Below are positions 48,642 through 57,755 of a stretch of DNA of 64,000 nucleotides, in pieces. The notes below the pieces were generated by a model, which was given only the letters and a program-made list of their open reading frames with translations, ran no database searches and was not told where the DNA came from. Source of the DNA: Acidobacteriaceae bacterium KBS 89 (GTDB lineage: Bacteria; Acidobacteriota; Terriglobia; Terriglobales; Acidobacteriaceae). A program made the translations under genes and the position numbers. The first letter of the stretch is position 1; every line of letters starts with the position of its first letter. The DNA lies in the NCBI GenBank assembly GCA_000381605.1, contig KB906755.1:620001-684000 (forward strand), given 5' to 3'.

Positions 48642-50909
48642 TTGCGATTCAGAGTCTCCCCCACTCTTCGCATCGCTACCGGATTGCTCCTTGCTGTCCT
48701 GTTGGGTGTTGTTGGATATCACGTCCTCCATTGGAGGATTCCGGGCTCCTCAGAGGCGTTGCTGGAACAAGCCGACGAGAAGTCATGGGTCAATAACTGG
48801 ATCGCAGCAGAACCCCTATACCGACAAGCAGAACTTGGATTCATTCGAAAGCATGAGCCATCGAAAGCTCTGTACGCGCAAGTCAGCGAAATTCCTGCTC
48901 AGAGTGAATCCTCGATTAGTGTTCCTGCCCAGCTTGCCGAACTGACAGCGGATCTTTCCTTGCCGCAAGCGCAGGACCCAGAGACAAGACTTCGCATCCT
49001 GACGATCCTTGGGATGCTGGAAGTGAACTACGACTCCGCGATGGCGCGCGCGACGTGGGCGCAGGTTGAAACGCTCGCAAGGCAGCGGCATCACTACTTG
49101 CTCGCCTCCAGGGCAATTGGGGAACAGGGGATCGCGGCATTCCTGCTCGGAGACATTGCTACTGCGAAGAAGAACGTTGTGAAGGCGTGGACCGTGGCAA
49201 AAGTTGCTGATCCCGCTGCTCACATTCGATATGCGAGTGTCTACGGCACTGGTTTGGTCGAGCTGCAAAAGTACGGCGAAGCTCTTGGACCGCTCGACGA
49301 AGCGATTAAGGTGTCGAAGGACAAGCCGGATGTTGCGTATCCGACCATCGCAATCAATGCGAAGATCGAAGCTTTGAGTGGGCTGGGGCGCAATCAAGAA
49401 GCACTGGCTCTCGCTTCGGAGGCGATGCAGCGAGCGTCCAACTACCACCTGGCCGGGCATCTCTATGAGCTCTATCAAGCCCGAGCCAGTGTCTATGGTC
49501 GAATGGGCCAGTGGGATCGAGCTGCGGATGACTACGCCCGCGCTATCCAATATGCAAAACAGTTGTCCTATTGGCGAGGCATGACTCAGGCGGATGGGTT
49601 ACTGGCCAAGGCATATCTCCAACGTGGGAAGTTGCAACCGGCCCTGGCAGCCGTCAACGACGCAATAGATGCAAACAAGCAGATCCCCGATGAACTCTAT
49701 TTTGTGCCGCGGGACCTCGCGATAAAAGCAGAGATTCTCGCGAAACTCGGGGATGCAAAAGCTTCAGATGAGCTCTACCAGAAGAGCACAGATCTCATCG
49801 ATGCACTCTTGTCGAAAGTGCCGACACCGACTGTTGAGCGGCAGTTGCTCGGGCAATTGAGCGAAGTGTATGCGGGATATTTTGCCTCGCTCAGCGACCG
49901 AGGGAAGAATAGCGAGGCATTCCGAGCAATCGAGCGGGCACGAGGCCGAGTCGAAGCGCAGGCTCTTGAGGATCACGAACCAGTCGCTCCCCACGAGCAA
50001 ACGACTGCCGAGAAGGCTCTCACGAATCTTAATTTGCGATTGCTGGACACCGATGACCTTGGGTCAAGGCAGGACATTCTGCAAACGATTTACGACACCG
50101 AGCAACAGATCAATCCGAATTTCAAACCCGATCATTTCTCGACGGAGCCGGTGAACTTGATACAGTTGCAGCGCGATCTCGGCCCGTCGGAACTCATATT
50201 GGAATACGTTTTGGACGAGCCAAATTCGTATGTCCTCGCAATCACCGAGACGACTGTGAAGCGTTACGCGTTGAAGGCGAAGTCGGAATTTGAGAGAGAG
50301 GCCGCAGATTATCGAACAGAAGTGATGAAGCGAAAGGTGGACGATGGGTTGGCCCAGCAGCTCTTCAACGATCTGATCAAACCAGTATCGGCGTACACGC
50401 ATGAGCAATCGATCATCGTCGTGCCTGATGGGAAGCTTCATCTGTTGCCATTCTCGGCCCTATCGGATGCGGGCCACTACGTGCTGGCTTCTCATTTGGT
50501 GACGGTGGTTCCATCAGGGACAGTGTTCAACATCCTCCGCCATCGCGAGCAGCGTTTGGCTATCGAGCCAATGCCGTATCTAGGAGTGGCGGCTTGGACA
50601 ATTAACAGGCCGAAGAAAACGCTCTTCTCCGGCATTCTGCGTGGCGGATCGGGTCCAGAGAGAAGTGAATTAATTCCGTTACCTGAAAGCCGACATGAAG
50701 TTGAATCGATCGCGTCTGATCTCCCAAAGCCAGATACGGTGCTCCTGGGAAGCGCTGCGACGGAAACTCAATTCAAGCGTCTGCCACTCAGCCGGTACAA
50801 GTGGCGGAGGCAAAGTGATAGCGCAGGTGAGAGATCTTCTCAACGAGAAGAAAGTAACTGCAGCAGTAGTCGTCGACGATGCGTACGACCTATTCCCGAA
50901 GGCCGATGA
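48642..50909 (+). pseudogene. TPR-CHAT protein truncated within the CHAT domain
   Basis: A TTG-started frame encodes an N-terminal membrane segment (about 8-30), TPR-like helical repeats (about 100-400) and the first half of a CHAT caspase-like protease (VVPDGKLHLLPFSAL, then ESRHEVESIASDLP and FKRLPLSRYK). In CHAT domains the catalytic His (usually in HLALHG) and later Cys follow directly. Here the sequence switches at about 50803-50812 into unrelated DNA, adding about 35 Ser/Arg-rich residues. The protease is therefore inactive. Intact CHAT proteins often trigger cell death or signal in defence, but here the gene is a remnant. The TTG start has no strong ribosome site. Confidence 0.8.
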
Positions 50910-51453
50910 TCTGGCTGCAGCACCCTGGAATTCTTTCTTTGACGACATTTCTGACGAAGACGAGCGAAAACTCCAAGATCTCTTCCCAGAACTCTACGAT
51001 GACCTGAGCGTGCCTGAGTTGGCAGCCAACGATTTGTTCGTAAGAACCCTGTGGGAAAACCGGGATCAAATTGCTCCTTCGGTGACGATCTTCGCTGTTT
51101 ACGAGGAGACTCAAAAGCTGAAACGCGCTGTCCTTGCCCCATTGCTCACATTGTTGGGAGACAAGTTTGGGCTCACATACAAGACCGTTGGAAGGGATGC
51201 CACGCTGGATGAGATGCAAGCGCAGATCGTTTTTTTGGATCTCTACCTGGGTTTCGTGCAACGCAAGGATGCAATAAAGAGGGCGGGAGATAAACTTCGT
51301 GAGCTCATTCACGCAAACCCTGCCGATCCACCCAGCGTAATTTTGCTTTCTGCGAGCTCAGAATTGCATGATCTCGCACCAGGTCTCCGAGACGATGCTG
51401 AAGTCCTCGGTTGGTCACCCGGTCATGTGTACGAGGCAGATTTGGAAATGTGA
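50815..51453 (+). CDS. receiver-like (CheY-fold) protein, probably 3'-truncated
   Basis: A 212-aa frame beginning at a GTG 4 bases after GGCGGAGGC, so its own ribosome site is preserved. It shows the receiver pattern: VVVDDAYDLF (Asp21, Asp22), then after an insertion of about 100 helical residues, VFLDLYLG (Asp142 as phospho-acceptor) and VILLSASSE (Ser near 180). The expected Lys loop is not clear. The last approximately 12 residues come from an integrase fragment in another frame, so the true C-terminus is lost. Insert-bearing receivers occur in some NTP-driven conflict systems, which is only a weak lead. Confidence 0.55.
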   Translation: MIAQVRDLLNEKKVTAAVVVDDAYDLFPKADDLAAAPWNSFFDDISDEDERKLQDLFPELYDDLSVPELAANDLFVRTLWENRDQIAPSVTIFAVYEETQKLKRAVLAPLLTLLGDKFGLTYKTVGRDATLDEMQAQIVFLDLYLGFVQRKDAIKRAGDKLRELIHANPADPPSVILLSASSELHDLAPGLRDDAEVLGWSPGHVYEADLEM

Positions 51454-51573
51454 AGACTGTTGCAAGCGGCAAACCCGTACCACTTCATAAGCTCGTCTAT
51501 GACATGCTCTTGAGTTGGGGACTGGTCACGGCATACGGCAAAGAAGGGGATTTCCTTTTTAGCGCCTTCGCTG
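51441..51573 (+). pseudogene. tyrosine-recombinase fragment
   Basis: About 43 codons read VKTVASGKPVPLHKLVYDML, then SWGLVTAYGKEGDFLFSAF. This lines up with the segment CKTEASAKPVPMDSYMAEDL, then DDHYVFAS of the integrase at 43132-44310. No catalytic boxes remain. It marks the scar of a lost element directly behind the truncated receiver gene. Confidence 0.65.
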
Positions 51574-51628
51574 GAGACCACCCGTCTTTACAATCTTGCT
51601 CGGTGCCAGAAAAACTGCCATCCGAGCA

Positions 51629-52753
51629 TCAAGATGAAGCAAATTCCCCCAAAACACAAAACAGCAATAGCTCTCCGCTTCCTCGTGGGCTTCTGCGAAT
51701 CTGGACTGACGAGATAAGTATCCATAGCTCCGCCCAGCTTGGGATCTTATTGGCAATCATTGCTTTGAATTGTTGCCGGTACCTCTGATAGAACCGCTCT
51801 AACATCGTCTCGCGCTGAAAGACGTCGCGACGCTGCTCCATTCTGAGTCCGAACATATCACGGTAGAAAATCTCCGCCCCGGGAGTTGCGACTCCATCTG
51901 CGTCAAAAATCAGGTTCATCGCCTGGGCGTCTTCCATCGCTCTGACGACAAGAAGCTTGGTTGCATCGGGATGGGCCTTTGCATTCGAGTTGTCCGCGGA
52001 AGCGATGCGGTGTGTTGAAAGCCAGTAGTAGCAACGATCATCGTCCCAAACATAAACAATGGCCGCGTCATAAGGGGACGATCGGCCATGATCGACTGAT
52101 TGACTCCCGGAATTTGGCCTTGCGGCAATGGCGCGCGCCTGGCCCCGGGAAACGGCCTCTTCAATCAGTAATCTCATCGTGCCAAGGGGCGAATAAGTTC
52201 TTTCCTTACTGGCCTTCAAGTTCGCTTCGAAGAACTGGACGAATTCCTTTGCGGTAATGTCCACGCAATCCAGTTCTTTGGCCGCTCTCTTGATGTGTCC
52301 CTTATGTTTGCTGTTTCGGCTATTCAACGCATTGCCCTCTGAGGGAAGACGCAGATAGGTCAATTGAGTTGCGAGATCAAAGCCTGATTGTTTGAAAGCC
52401 CTCCTCACAAGGTCGGCATAACTCAAATCGGGATTGCAAACAAAATGAAAAGAGGCCCATCGCGGCAACTGCTGGAGCAATGAGCGGATCACTTCGGCTT
52501 GTTCGGTGCGGCTTAACCGCTGATCGACAATCGGCCCCCCAAGATGCGACCAGTGTGGATCTTGACCCCGAAGAAGTCCGAGCCGGCTTCTCGATAAAAC
52601 AAGGGAAAGTCGTCCGACAACGACGCCTCGGTGGACGACCTTCAACTCGCGATATTTCGAAAGTCCGCGCGCAATATCAATCCACCAATCCTGACTGTAA
52701 ATGGGCAGCCCCGATTGATCGATTTTCTGCTCCGACATGTAGTCGACTTTCAC
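51629..52753 (-). CDS. FemAB/GNAT-like acyltransferase
   Basis: A 374-aa protein with the double-GNAT layout of FemAB-related enzymes. The N-terminal part has WWIDIARG and a GGPIVDQRLS stretch. SKHKGHIKRA, FFEANLKASKERTYSP and a beta-rich YDAAIVYVWDDDRCYYWLS core follow, and TKLLVVRAMEDAQ and FYRDMFGLRMEQRRDVF close it. Such proteins transfer an acyl or aminoacyl group, often to cell-envelope precursors. A GTG at 52753 has GAGAGAG at good spacing; ATG at 52738 is the alternative. The last 25 residues are unusual and reach into the scar region, so the original C-terminus may be altered. Confidence 0.75.
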   Translation of the reverse strand: MKVDYMSEQKIDQSGLPIYSQDWWIDIARGLSKYRELKVVHRGVVVGRLSLVLSRSRLGLLRGQDPHWSHLGGPIVDQRLSRTEQAEVIRSLLQQLPRWASFHFVCNPDLSYADLVRRAFKQSGFDLATQLTYLRLPSEGNALNSRNSKHKGHIKRAAKELDCVDITAKEFVQFFEANLKASKERTYSPLGTMRLLIEEAVSRGQARAIAARPNSGSQSVDHGRSSPYDAAIVYVWDDDRCYYWLSTHRIASADNSNAKAHPDATKLLVVRAMEDAQAMNLIFDADGVATPGAEIFYRDMFGLRMEQRRDVFQRETMLERFYQRYRQQFKAMIANKIPSWAELWILISSVQIRRSPRGSGELLLFCVLGEFASS

Positions 52754-53076
52754 AAGTCTCTCTCGATTTGTCCATTTGCGCTCGTGGCTAGCTGTCCCGG
52801 TGAAGACGTCAACGACACATTACACCTCGATCTTTAACCTACCTGAACGGATGGAGCGTCAAGTGAATTCTGGTAGGGGATCAAGACGTTTTTGACCTCG
52901 ATTGAATCATGTCCTTACCAGACTCAGCCCCAGGGGCCCCATTGGTTGTATAGATTTGACGTCAACTGATGTCAAACAGCGTCGACTATGCCGGTTTTGC
53001 CGACTCATCCTGTTTGTAACTATGTATACATCAACAACTTGTAATTTCTCCAATTCCGCGGGATGGACCTCGCCGG
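52754..53076. other. intergenic region with a small palindrome
   Basis: About 320 bp with no coding frame. TTGACGTCAA near 52956-52966 is palindromic, followed by a partial copy (gatgtcaa). This could be an operator for the FemAB-like gene, which starts to its left. Confidence 0.35.
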
Positions 53077-54756
53077 CTAACGCGATGCCTCCGCCTTGAC
53101 GAGCACCATAGCCGACTTGCGCGCAGCCGACTCGTAGTACCGCACCATGCGCTGCGGCTCGCTCGCCTTATACGGCGCCAGATTGTGCGCCCAGCGAAAC
53201 CCGATCGGCTGATACCAAAGCTCCGCCTCTACCTTCAACGGCCCCGCCACACCGCCAGTCGAGACCACATACCGCACCGTGCTCCCCTTGTCGGTGAACC
53301 CCGGATCGTCCGCCGCTCCGCCGGTCACGGCAACGTCCTGAATCGCCGTCGCCTTGTCGAACCCATGCGGCAGCAGACGATTGTCCTTCAGGTACCCCAC
53401 CGCATGCAGCAGTCCTGTTGTCACTTTGCCGTCGGAATCCTTCAGGATCGGCTCATAGATCTCCACCTGGTCCGCACGCGTAATCTCCCGATAATGCGGC
53501 TCGTACTTCAGCGGGTCGACATCATTGTCATTGCCCACAATCGACCCATCCGGATTCAGCGCACCCGACTCAAACACCACTCGCCCACTCGCATCGCGCA
53601 ACACAACATGCAGCCAGGCCCGCCGCGACGGATAAGCCGTCGGCAGCTTGTGCCCGCCGAGATTCTCCACATGCACCTCGACCGCAACTCCATCCGCAGT
53701 CCGATCGACACTGCCAATCGTCACCTTCGCCGCCTGCGTCTTCAAAAACTCCTCGGTTCGCTTCATCGCCGCGTCCATCTCCTCCGGCAGCGCTGCCGTG
53801 GCGAGTTCATCGCGATGATCCTGCAGCATTCCTTCCACAACAAAATTCGATCCGACAAACGTGTGCCGGTGCATGCCATCACGCGGCTGCCCATACAACG
53901 CCGTCACCGCCACCGCCTCCTTCACCACCGGCATATGGCAGTCCTGGCAGGTCTGTTTCGTCGCGTAGTCGCTGTGCTGCCACTCCTGGTAAGGCACCTG
54001 CTCCGGGAACCTCGCGATCTTCTCGCCATTTGTCCCCAGCGCCGAGGTAATCAGCGTATGGCAGCTCCCGCAAAGCCCCGAATCCCGCATATGGTCGCCC
54101 TTCGTCGGCCGGTACGTGGCCGTGGACGAGTGCATCACCGTCTGGTGTCCTTGATCAATCTCAAAAGGCCCATACTCCGCCCGCTCGCCGTTCTTGTCCG
54201 CCTTCGCGATCTTGACATTCCCAACAAACGTCGCGTCGGTCCCCAGCCCCTCCTTCTCGATCTGGTGGCACACCGAACAGGTCACTCCATCCGCCGCAGC
54301 CTTGTCCCCCTTGGGAAACGTCGCCAACGGAAACCGCGAAAACACATCTGTGTGCTGTCCCTTATCGCGGTCCGCCATCCGCACCGCCGGCATATGGCAC
54401 ACCGAGCACTCGTCTTCAATCGCCTGCTTCGACTCCGGATGATCGATCGCCTCCCGCCGAACGCTTCCCTGCCAGTAAGGATCGCGCGATGAGTTCGCCA
54501 TGATGCTTGCGCCCCACTGAAGCCCGATCGAAATGTCCTCGCCCTCGCTCGTCTTCATCCCATTGTGACAAGCCACACACCGCTCCGACGTGCGAAACAC
54601 CGTCCCCGGAGGCACCCTGTCGCCCTTCGCATTCTCCGTCTTCGTCTGGCCCCACACCACCGACGGAGCCGCCGCCAACAGCAGCCCTAGAAACATCGAG
54701 CCAACCGCGTCGATCGCACGAATCGTTCCAGTCGAGTTACCCGAACGGATCCTCAT
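53077..54756 (-). CDS. exported pentaheme c-type cytochrome
   Basis: A 559-aa protein with a signal peptide (1-36, ending VVWGQ). Five CxxCH heme sites: CVACH (60-64), CSVCH (117-121), CSVCH (160-164), CGSCH (229-233) and CQDCH (270-274). The C-terminal half (about 300-559) has no heme and looks like a beta-sandwich. This resembles the cytochrome c-554-like/multiheme group of acidobacteria. It should carry electrons in the periplasm or at the outer membrane. The ATG overlaps the stop of the upstream gene (ATGA), so it is co-translated. The antisense strand is open but has no ribosome sites. Confidence 0.88.
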   Translation of the reverse strand: MRIRSGNSTGTIRAIDAVGSMFLGLLLAAAPSVVWGQTKTENAKGDRVPPGTVFRTSERCVACHNGMKTSEGEDISIGLQWGASIMANSSRDPYWQGSVRREAIDHPESKQAIEDECSVCHMPAVRMADRDKGQHTDVFSRFPLATFPKGDKAAADGVTCSVCHQIEKEGLGTDATFVGNVKIAKADKNGERAEYGPFEIDQGHQTVMHSSTATYRPTKGDHMRDSGLCGSCHTLITSALGTNGEKIARFPEQVPYQEWQHSDYATKQTCQDCHMPVVKEAVAVTALYGQPRDGMHRHTFVGSNFVVEGMLQDHRDELATAALPEEMDAAMKRTEEFLKTQAAKVTIGSVDRTADGVAVEVHVENLGGHKLPTAYPSRRAWLHVVLRDASGRVVFESGALNPDGSIVGNDNDVDPLKYEPHYREITRADQVEIYEPILKDSDGKVTTGLLHAVGYLKDNRLLPHGFDKATAIQDVAVTGGAADDPGFTDKGSTVRYVVSTGGVAGPLKVEAELWYQPIGFRWAHNLAPYKASEPQRMVRYYESAARKSAMVLVKAEASR

Positions 54757-55898
54757 CGCCAACCGTCCCACAGCTTCCCATCCGCGCGATCCCAAAGCAT
54801 ATAAAACATAACCTGCGGCGCTCGCCCGCTCGTATTCGTAAACGGCTCCCTCACGCCAAAGCCCATGCGGACGTGCTGCCGCCGGCTCACAGTCATCTGC
54901 AACTCCGGCAGAACATCCCAGTTGGTGCTCGCCCCGGGCGTAAAGCGACGCACCGCCAGAAACTCCACCATCGGTGTAAACACCCGCCCCAGCATGTGGT
55001 CCTGAGCCATCGCCTGCCCGACTGTCGCCCTCCAGAACATGCTGCGCGGAGCCACGCTCGTATCCACCGGCAGGTCCGCCCCCAACTGCGTCTGCAGAAA
55101 CGTATTTTCTTTGAAGAGCTGATCGAACGCCGCAAACGGCTCGAACTGCGTCGTCCCCGTACCGAACCCCCGATTGCTGTCCCCCGTCGGCAGCAGGATT
55201 CCCCCCTGCAGACTCAGAATCGATCCCGTCCGCAGACTCGAAAACACCTCCCGCTTCACCGCCAGCGTGATGTCGCCCGTGCCTGCCGTCCAGTTGTGAT
55301 TCTGATCCGCATAGTTCACCGGAACATCCGTTTCAAGCTGCGTCCGCGCATCGATGATCGTCCGCTCATCAATAACATCGGTAGTCCACGCCGGCGCACC
55401 CGACGCACTCGCCGCCGTCGAAACCACAATCTCGTTCTCCGGAAATGCCTTCTCCGTCACCAGCGCACGTGGCAGATTCAACTCGCCCAGCGGATAGTGG
55501 TGGACATTCTTACAAAACCCCCGCATATACGCGATCACATCATTAATCTGATCGTCGCTCAGCAGATCCCCAAACGCCGGCATGATCTGCGAGAGCCCTC
55601 GCGACGGCCCCCCATGCACGATCACTGCCTTCCAGTTGCCGTCCGGCTCCGGTGTCGTCCCCGCGCAGTCCGTAAAATCCGGAAACGTATCCGGTCGCAG
55701 AAATACCGTGTTTGTCATGGGAGCGCCCCTGCCGTCGCTCCCATGACACGCAATGCAGCCCCCCTTGTAGACCTTCGCCCCGTTCTCCGCATCCGGGCGC
55801 TTCGTGTAACGCAACCGCTGCGCCGGCAGAAAAAATGCGCACATACAAACAATCGCAACAGCGCTTAGGATGATGCCTCGTCCCCAGCCGTTCAGCAT
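54753..55898 (-). CDS. monoheme cytochrome c fused to a predicted outer-membrane barrel
   Basis: A 381-aa protein. Residues 8-28 are an N-terminal hydrophobic anchor or signal. Then comes a small class I cytochrome c: GGCIACHG (Cys48, Cys51, His52) with a Met ligand in QIMPAFGDL near 106, ending at VIAYMRGFC. From about 150 to 381 the sequence has alternating strand patterns, Gly/Thr/aromatic-rich segments and an MLWDRADGKLW end, as in beta-barrel proteins. This reads as a one-chain cytochrome-barrel. It overlaps the pentaheme gene by 4 bases, so both probably form an electron-transfer complex. The barrel call is inference. Confidence 0.78.
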   Translation of the reverse strand: MLNGWGRGIILSAVAIVCMCAFFLPAQRLRYTKRPDAENGAKVYKGGCIACHGSDGRGAPMTNTVFLRPDTFPDFTDCAGTTPEPDGNWKAVIVHGGPSRGLSQIMPAFGDLLSDDQINDVIAYMRGFCKNVHHYPLGELNLPRALVTEKAFPENEIVVSTAASASGAPAWTTDVIDERTIIDARTQLETDVPVNYADQNHNWTAGTGDITLAVKREVFSSLRTGSILSLQGGILLPTGDSNRGFGTGTTQFEPFAAFDQLFKENTFLQTQLGADLPVDTSVAPRSMFWRATVGQAMAQDHMLGRVFTPMVEFLAVRRFTPGASTNWDVLPELQMTVSRRQHVRMGFGVREPFTNTSGRAPQVMFYMLWDRADGKLWDGWR

Positions 55899-56404
55899 CC
55901 CGTACTTGCCCTTTTTCCTCGCCGACCGCCCAGCCCGTTCACCAAATTACCCGCCAGTCCATTCTTTCGTACAGCGTTACATGAACCCTTCGTATTCAGC
56001 TCCCGCCTTCATCTCGAATCAAACTCATGATATCTCGGATGTCAGTGGCATCGGCGAAGTTGCAATTTTGAGACGTTCCCGCCTGACGCAGAGCCGTAAG
56101 CTCAGAGCATTTCACCAACAACGATAGCTCTTCAAAGGCGAATCCGTCTCCAAGGGATTTGAGCATCACAACTGTACTTCCTAGTCCCGCATCCAAAGAC
56201 TTGTTCCTGCAAGTCGTCTTTTCGGCAAAACGGTTGAAGTTGCGAAAACCGCGTTTTGCGTGCACTACAAATTGACAAGCGGCAGTTCGGTTTGTTTCCG
56301 AGTTGTTGAAAACCAGTGCGATCCGCCGGCACAAGAAGCACTATTCGAGAGAATGCAGGTCAGCGACATCTAGCGGGAAGTGCCGATGCCATCGAGACAC
56401 TACG
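55899..56404. other. intergenic region, no firm gene
   Basis: About 500 bp. A 112-codon TTG-started minus frame (55996-56334) has reasonable composition but no ribosome site, so I leave it uncalled. A segment near 56240-56265 resembles one at 61520-61547 (see the repeat entry). Confidence 0.35.
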
Positions 56405-57163
56405 TTACTGACCAAGCTGCGCAAGGGCGTTGCGCAGCGGCGCGCTGGAGATTGCAATCAGGCCGCCGTAGGGAGAGTACAACTCCAGAATCAGCAGGAC
56501 TGCGCCGGAAACCGACACCCCGCAAGCCAATATCGCGCTGATCACGGTTGTATTAGTAGGCGCCATGAGTCCGAAGCTCAGGAAAATCGTGCTAAGCCAG
56601 AAAACCAGGATGACGAGCATAGGTTTAGAAATCGAGTTGGCGCCCTGTGCATACATCAACCAACGGATTTCGCCGAGACTAAGCGACATACTCACCGCTT
56701 GGGCTTGGAGCGCGCGTTGGGTATTGTCCTTCGGCGACAGCGCTTGAATCCTTTGATAGAGGGCTGCCCCCGAGCCAGCTGCCGGCATTGCGGGTTCGAA
56801 AGTTCGTGAGCCTTCCTGCGGCCACAGCCGATCAAGATTACGGGCAACGACATCTCGCAGAAGCTCCCGCGCTTCTTTCGTCTCGGGACCATAATTGGCC
56901 AGCACACGGTCCAGCAGGACCACCTTGGCAGATATTGCTGCCACATCGGCAGTCTGCGCGTCGAACGAACCCTTTGCCGAAGCGATCAGCAGACCGAGAA
57001 CCAACGCACTCAGCGTGACGAGCAACCCCGTTGTGAGCTTCACGACATCTTTTGAAGCATCCTCCAGATGACTTACTGGCACGATGCCGCGAAGAAAAAT
57101 GCCGACCAGAGCACCTCCAACGACACACGCGAACACAATCACGCTGATTGTGATGTCACCCAC
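56405..57163 (-). CDS. DUF4239 (bestrophin-like) membrane protein
   Basis: A 252-aa protein with four hydrophobic segments: about 6-26, 44-66, 184-206 and 212-236. A soluble helical region of about 110 residues lies between the second and third. LTTGLLVTLSALVLGLLIASAKGSFD is characteristic of DUF4239 proteins, which have a bestrophin-like layout; ion conduction is not proven. GTG at 57163 lies 5 bases after GGAGGCGG; the TTG before it would use the ribosome site itself. It stands alone, with no partner gene. Confidence 0.82.
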   Translation of the reverse strand: MGDITISVIVFACVVGGALVGIFLRGIVPVSHLEDASKDVVKLTTGLLVTLSALVLGLLIASAKGSFDAQTADVAAISAKVVLLDRVLANYGPETKEARELLRDVVARNLDRLWPQEGSRTFEPAMPAAGSGAALYQRIQALSPKDNTQRALQAQAVSMSLSLGEIRWLMYAQGANSISKPMLVILVFWLSTIFLSFGLMAPTNTTVISAILACGVSVSGAVLLILELYSPYGGLIAISSAPLRNALAQLGQ

Positions 57164-57755
57164 GCCCGCCTCCAAATGTGCAACGGCCGAGATGATATCG
57201 CATTTGGTGGGTCCTCTCCCTCTTGCTTCACTTCACCATCTCGATGTTCGGCAGCGGCCAAGTCTAGTCGAACCACGTCGGCCGGGCACGGTCTGAATCG
57301 AGTTTTCTCAAAACCCACGAGCAATGCATCCGTTCATCACCGAGCTTTTGGTACATCAAATTTATTGTGCGTGCGATGGATATCCCCTGAGCCACAGCGG
57401 ATAGATGATGAGCGGAAGGGAAGGGCCAAAGTGGGATCGGTCGTCTCGTCTGAAACGGAGTTCCCAGTTCAAAAGAAACAACGGCTTACTTTCAGATTCA
57501 AATTTGCCTGTGGTGAACCAAAGACATTTTCTCGCTTGCTATCCACCAAGATCAGGAGCGTTCGGGCTATTGGCATGGTCAACCTTTTGATGGAGAAAAT
57601 AGTTGACAAGTTTATGGAGATCGGATCATAGTTCAACCGGAAAAAAGACAAACGCTTGTCTTCCCCAATTGAAGCGTTTTAGTGATTGCAAAGGAAAAGC
57701 CAAGATTGGGGAGATACGGGCTCCGTGAGTGTTCCAATTTGAGGAGGAAAACGCT
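57164..57755. other. intergenic region upstream of the TonB receptor
   Basis: About 590 bp between divergent genes. It should hold the receptor's promoter and a long leader. I found no gene, and no -35/-10 pair that I would defend. Confidence 0.35.

Noticed and set aside
53185..55868. Two long plus-strand open frames opposite the cytochrome genes
   Set aside because: Arg/His/Pro-rich, no ribosome sites; antisense shadows of GC-rich cytochrome genes with clear CxxCH motifs.
55996..56334. A 112-codon minus-strand frame
   Set aside because: TTG start without ribosome site and no recognisable motif; kept only as a note in the gap entry.
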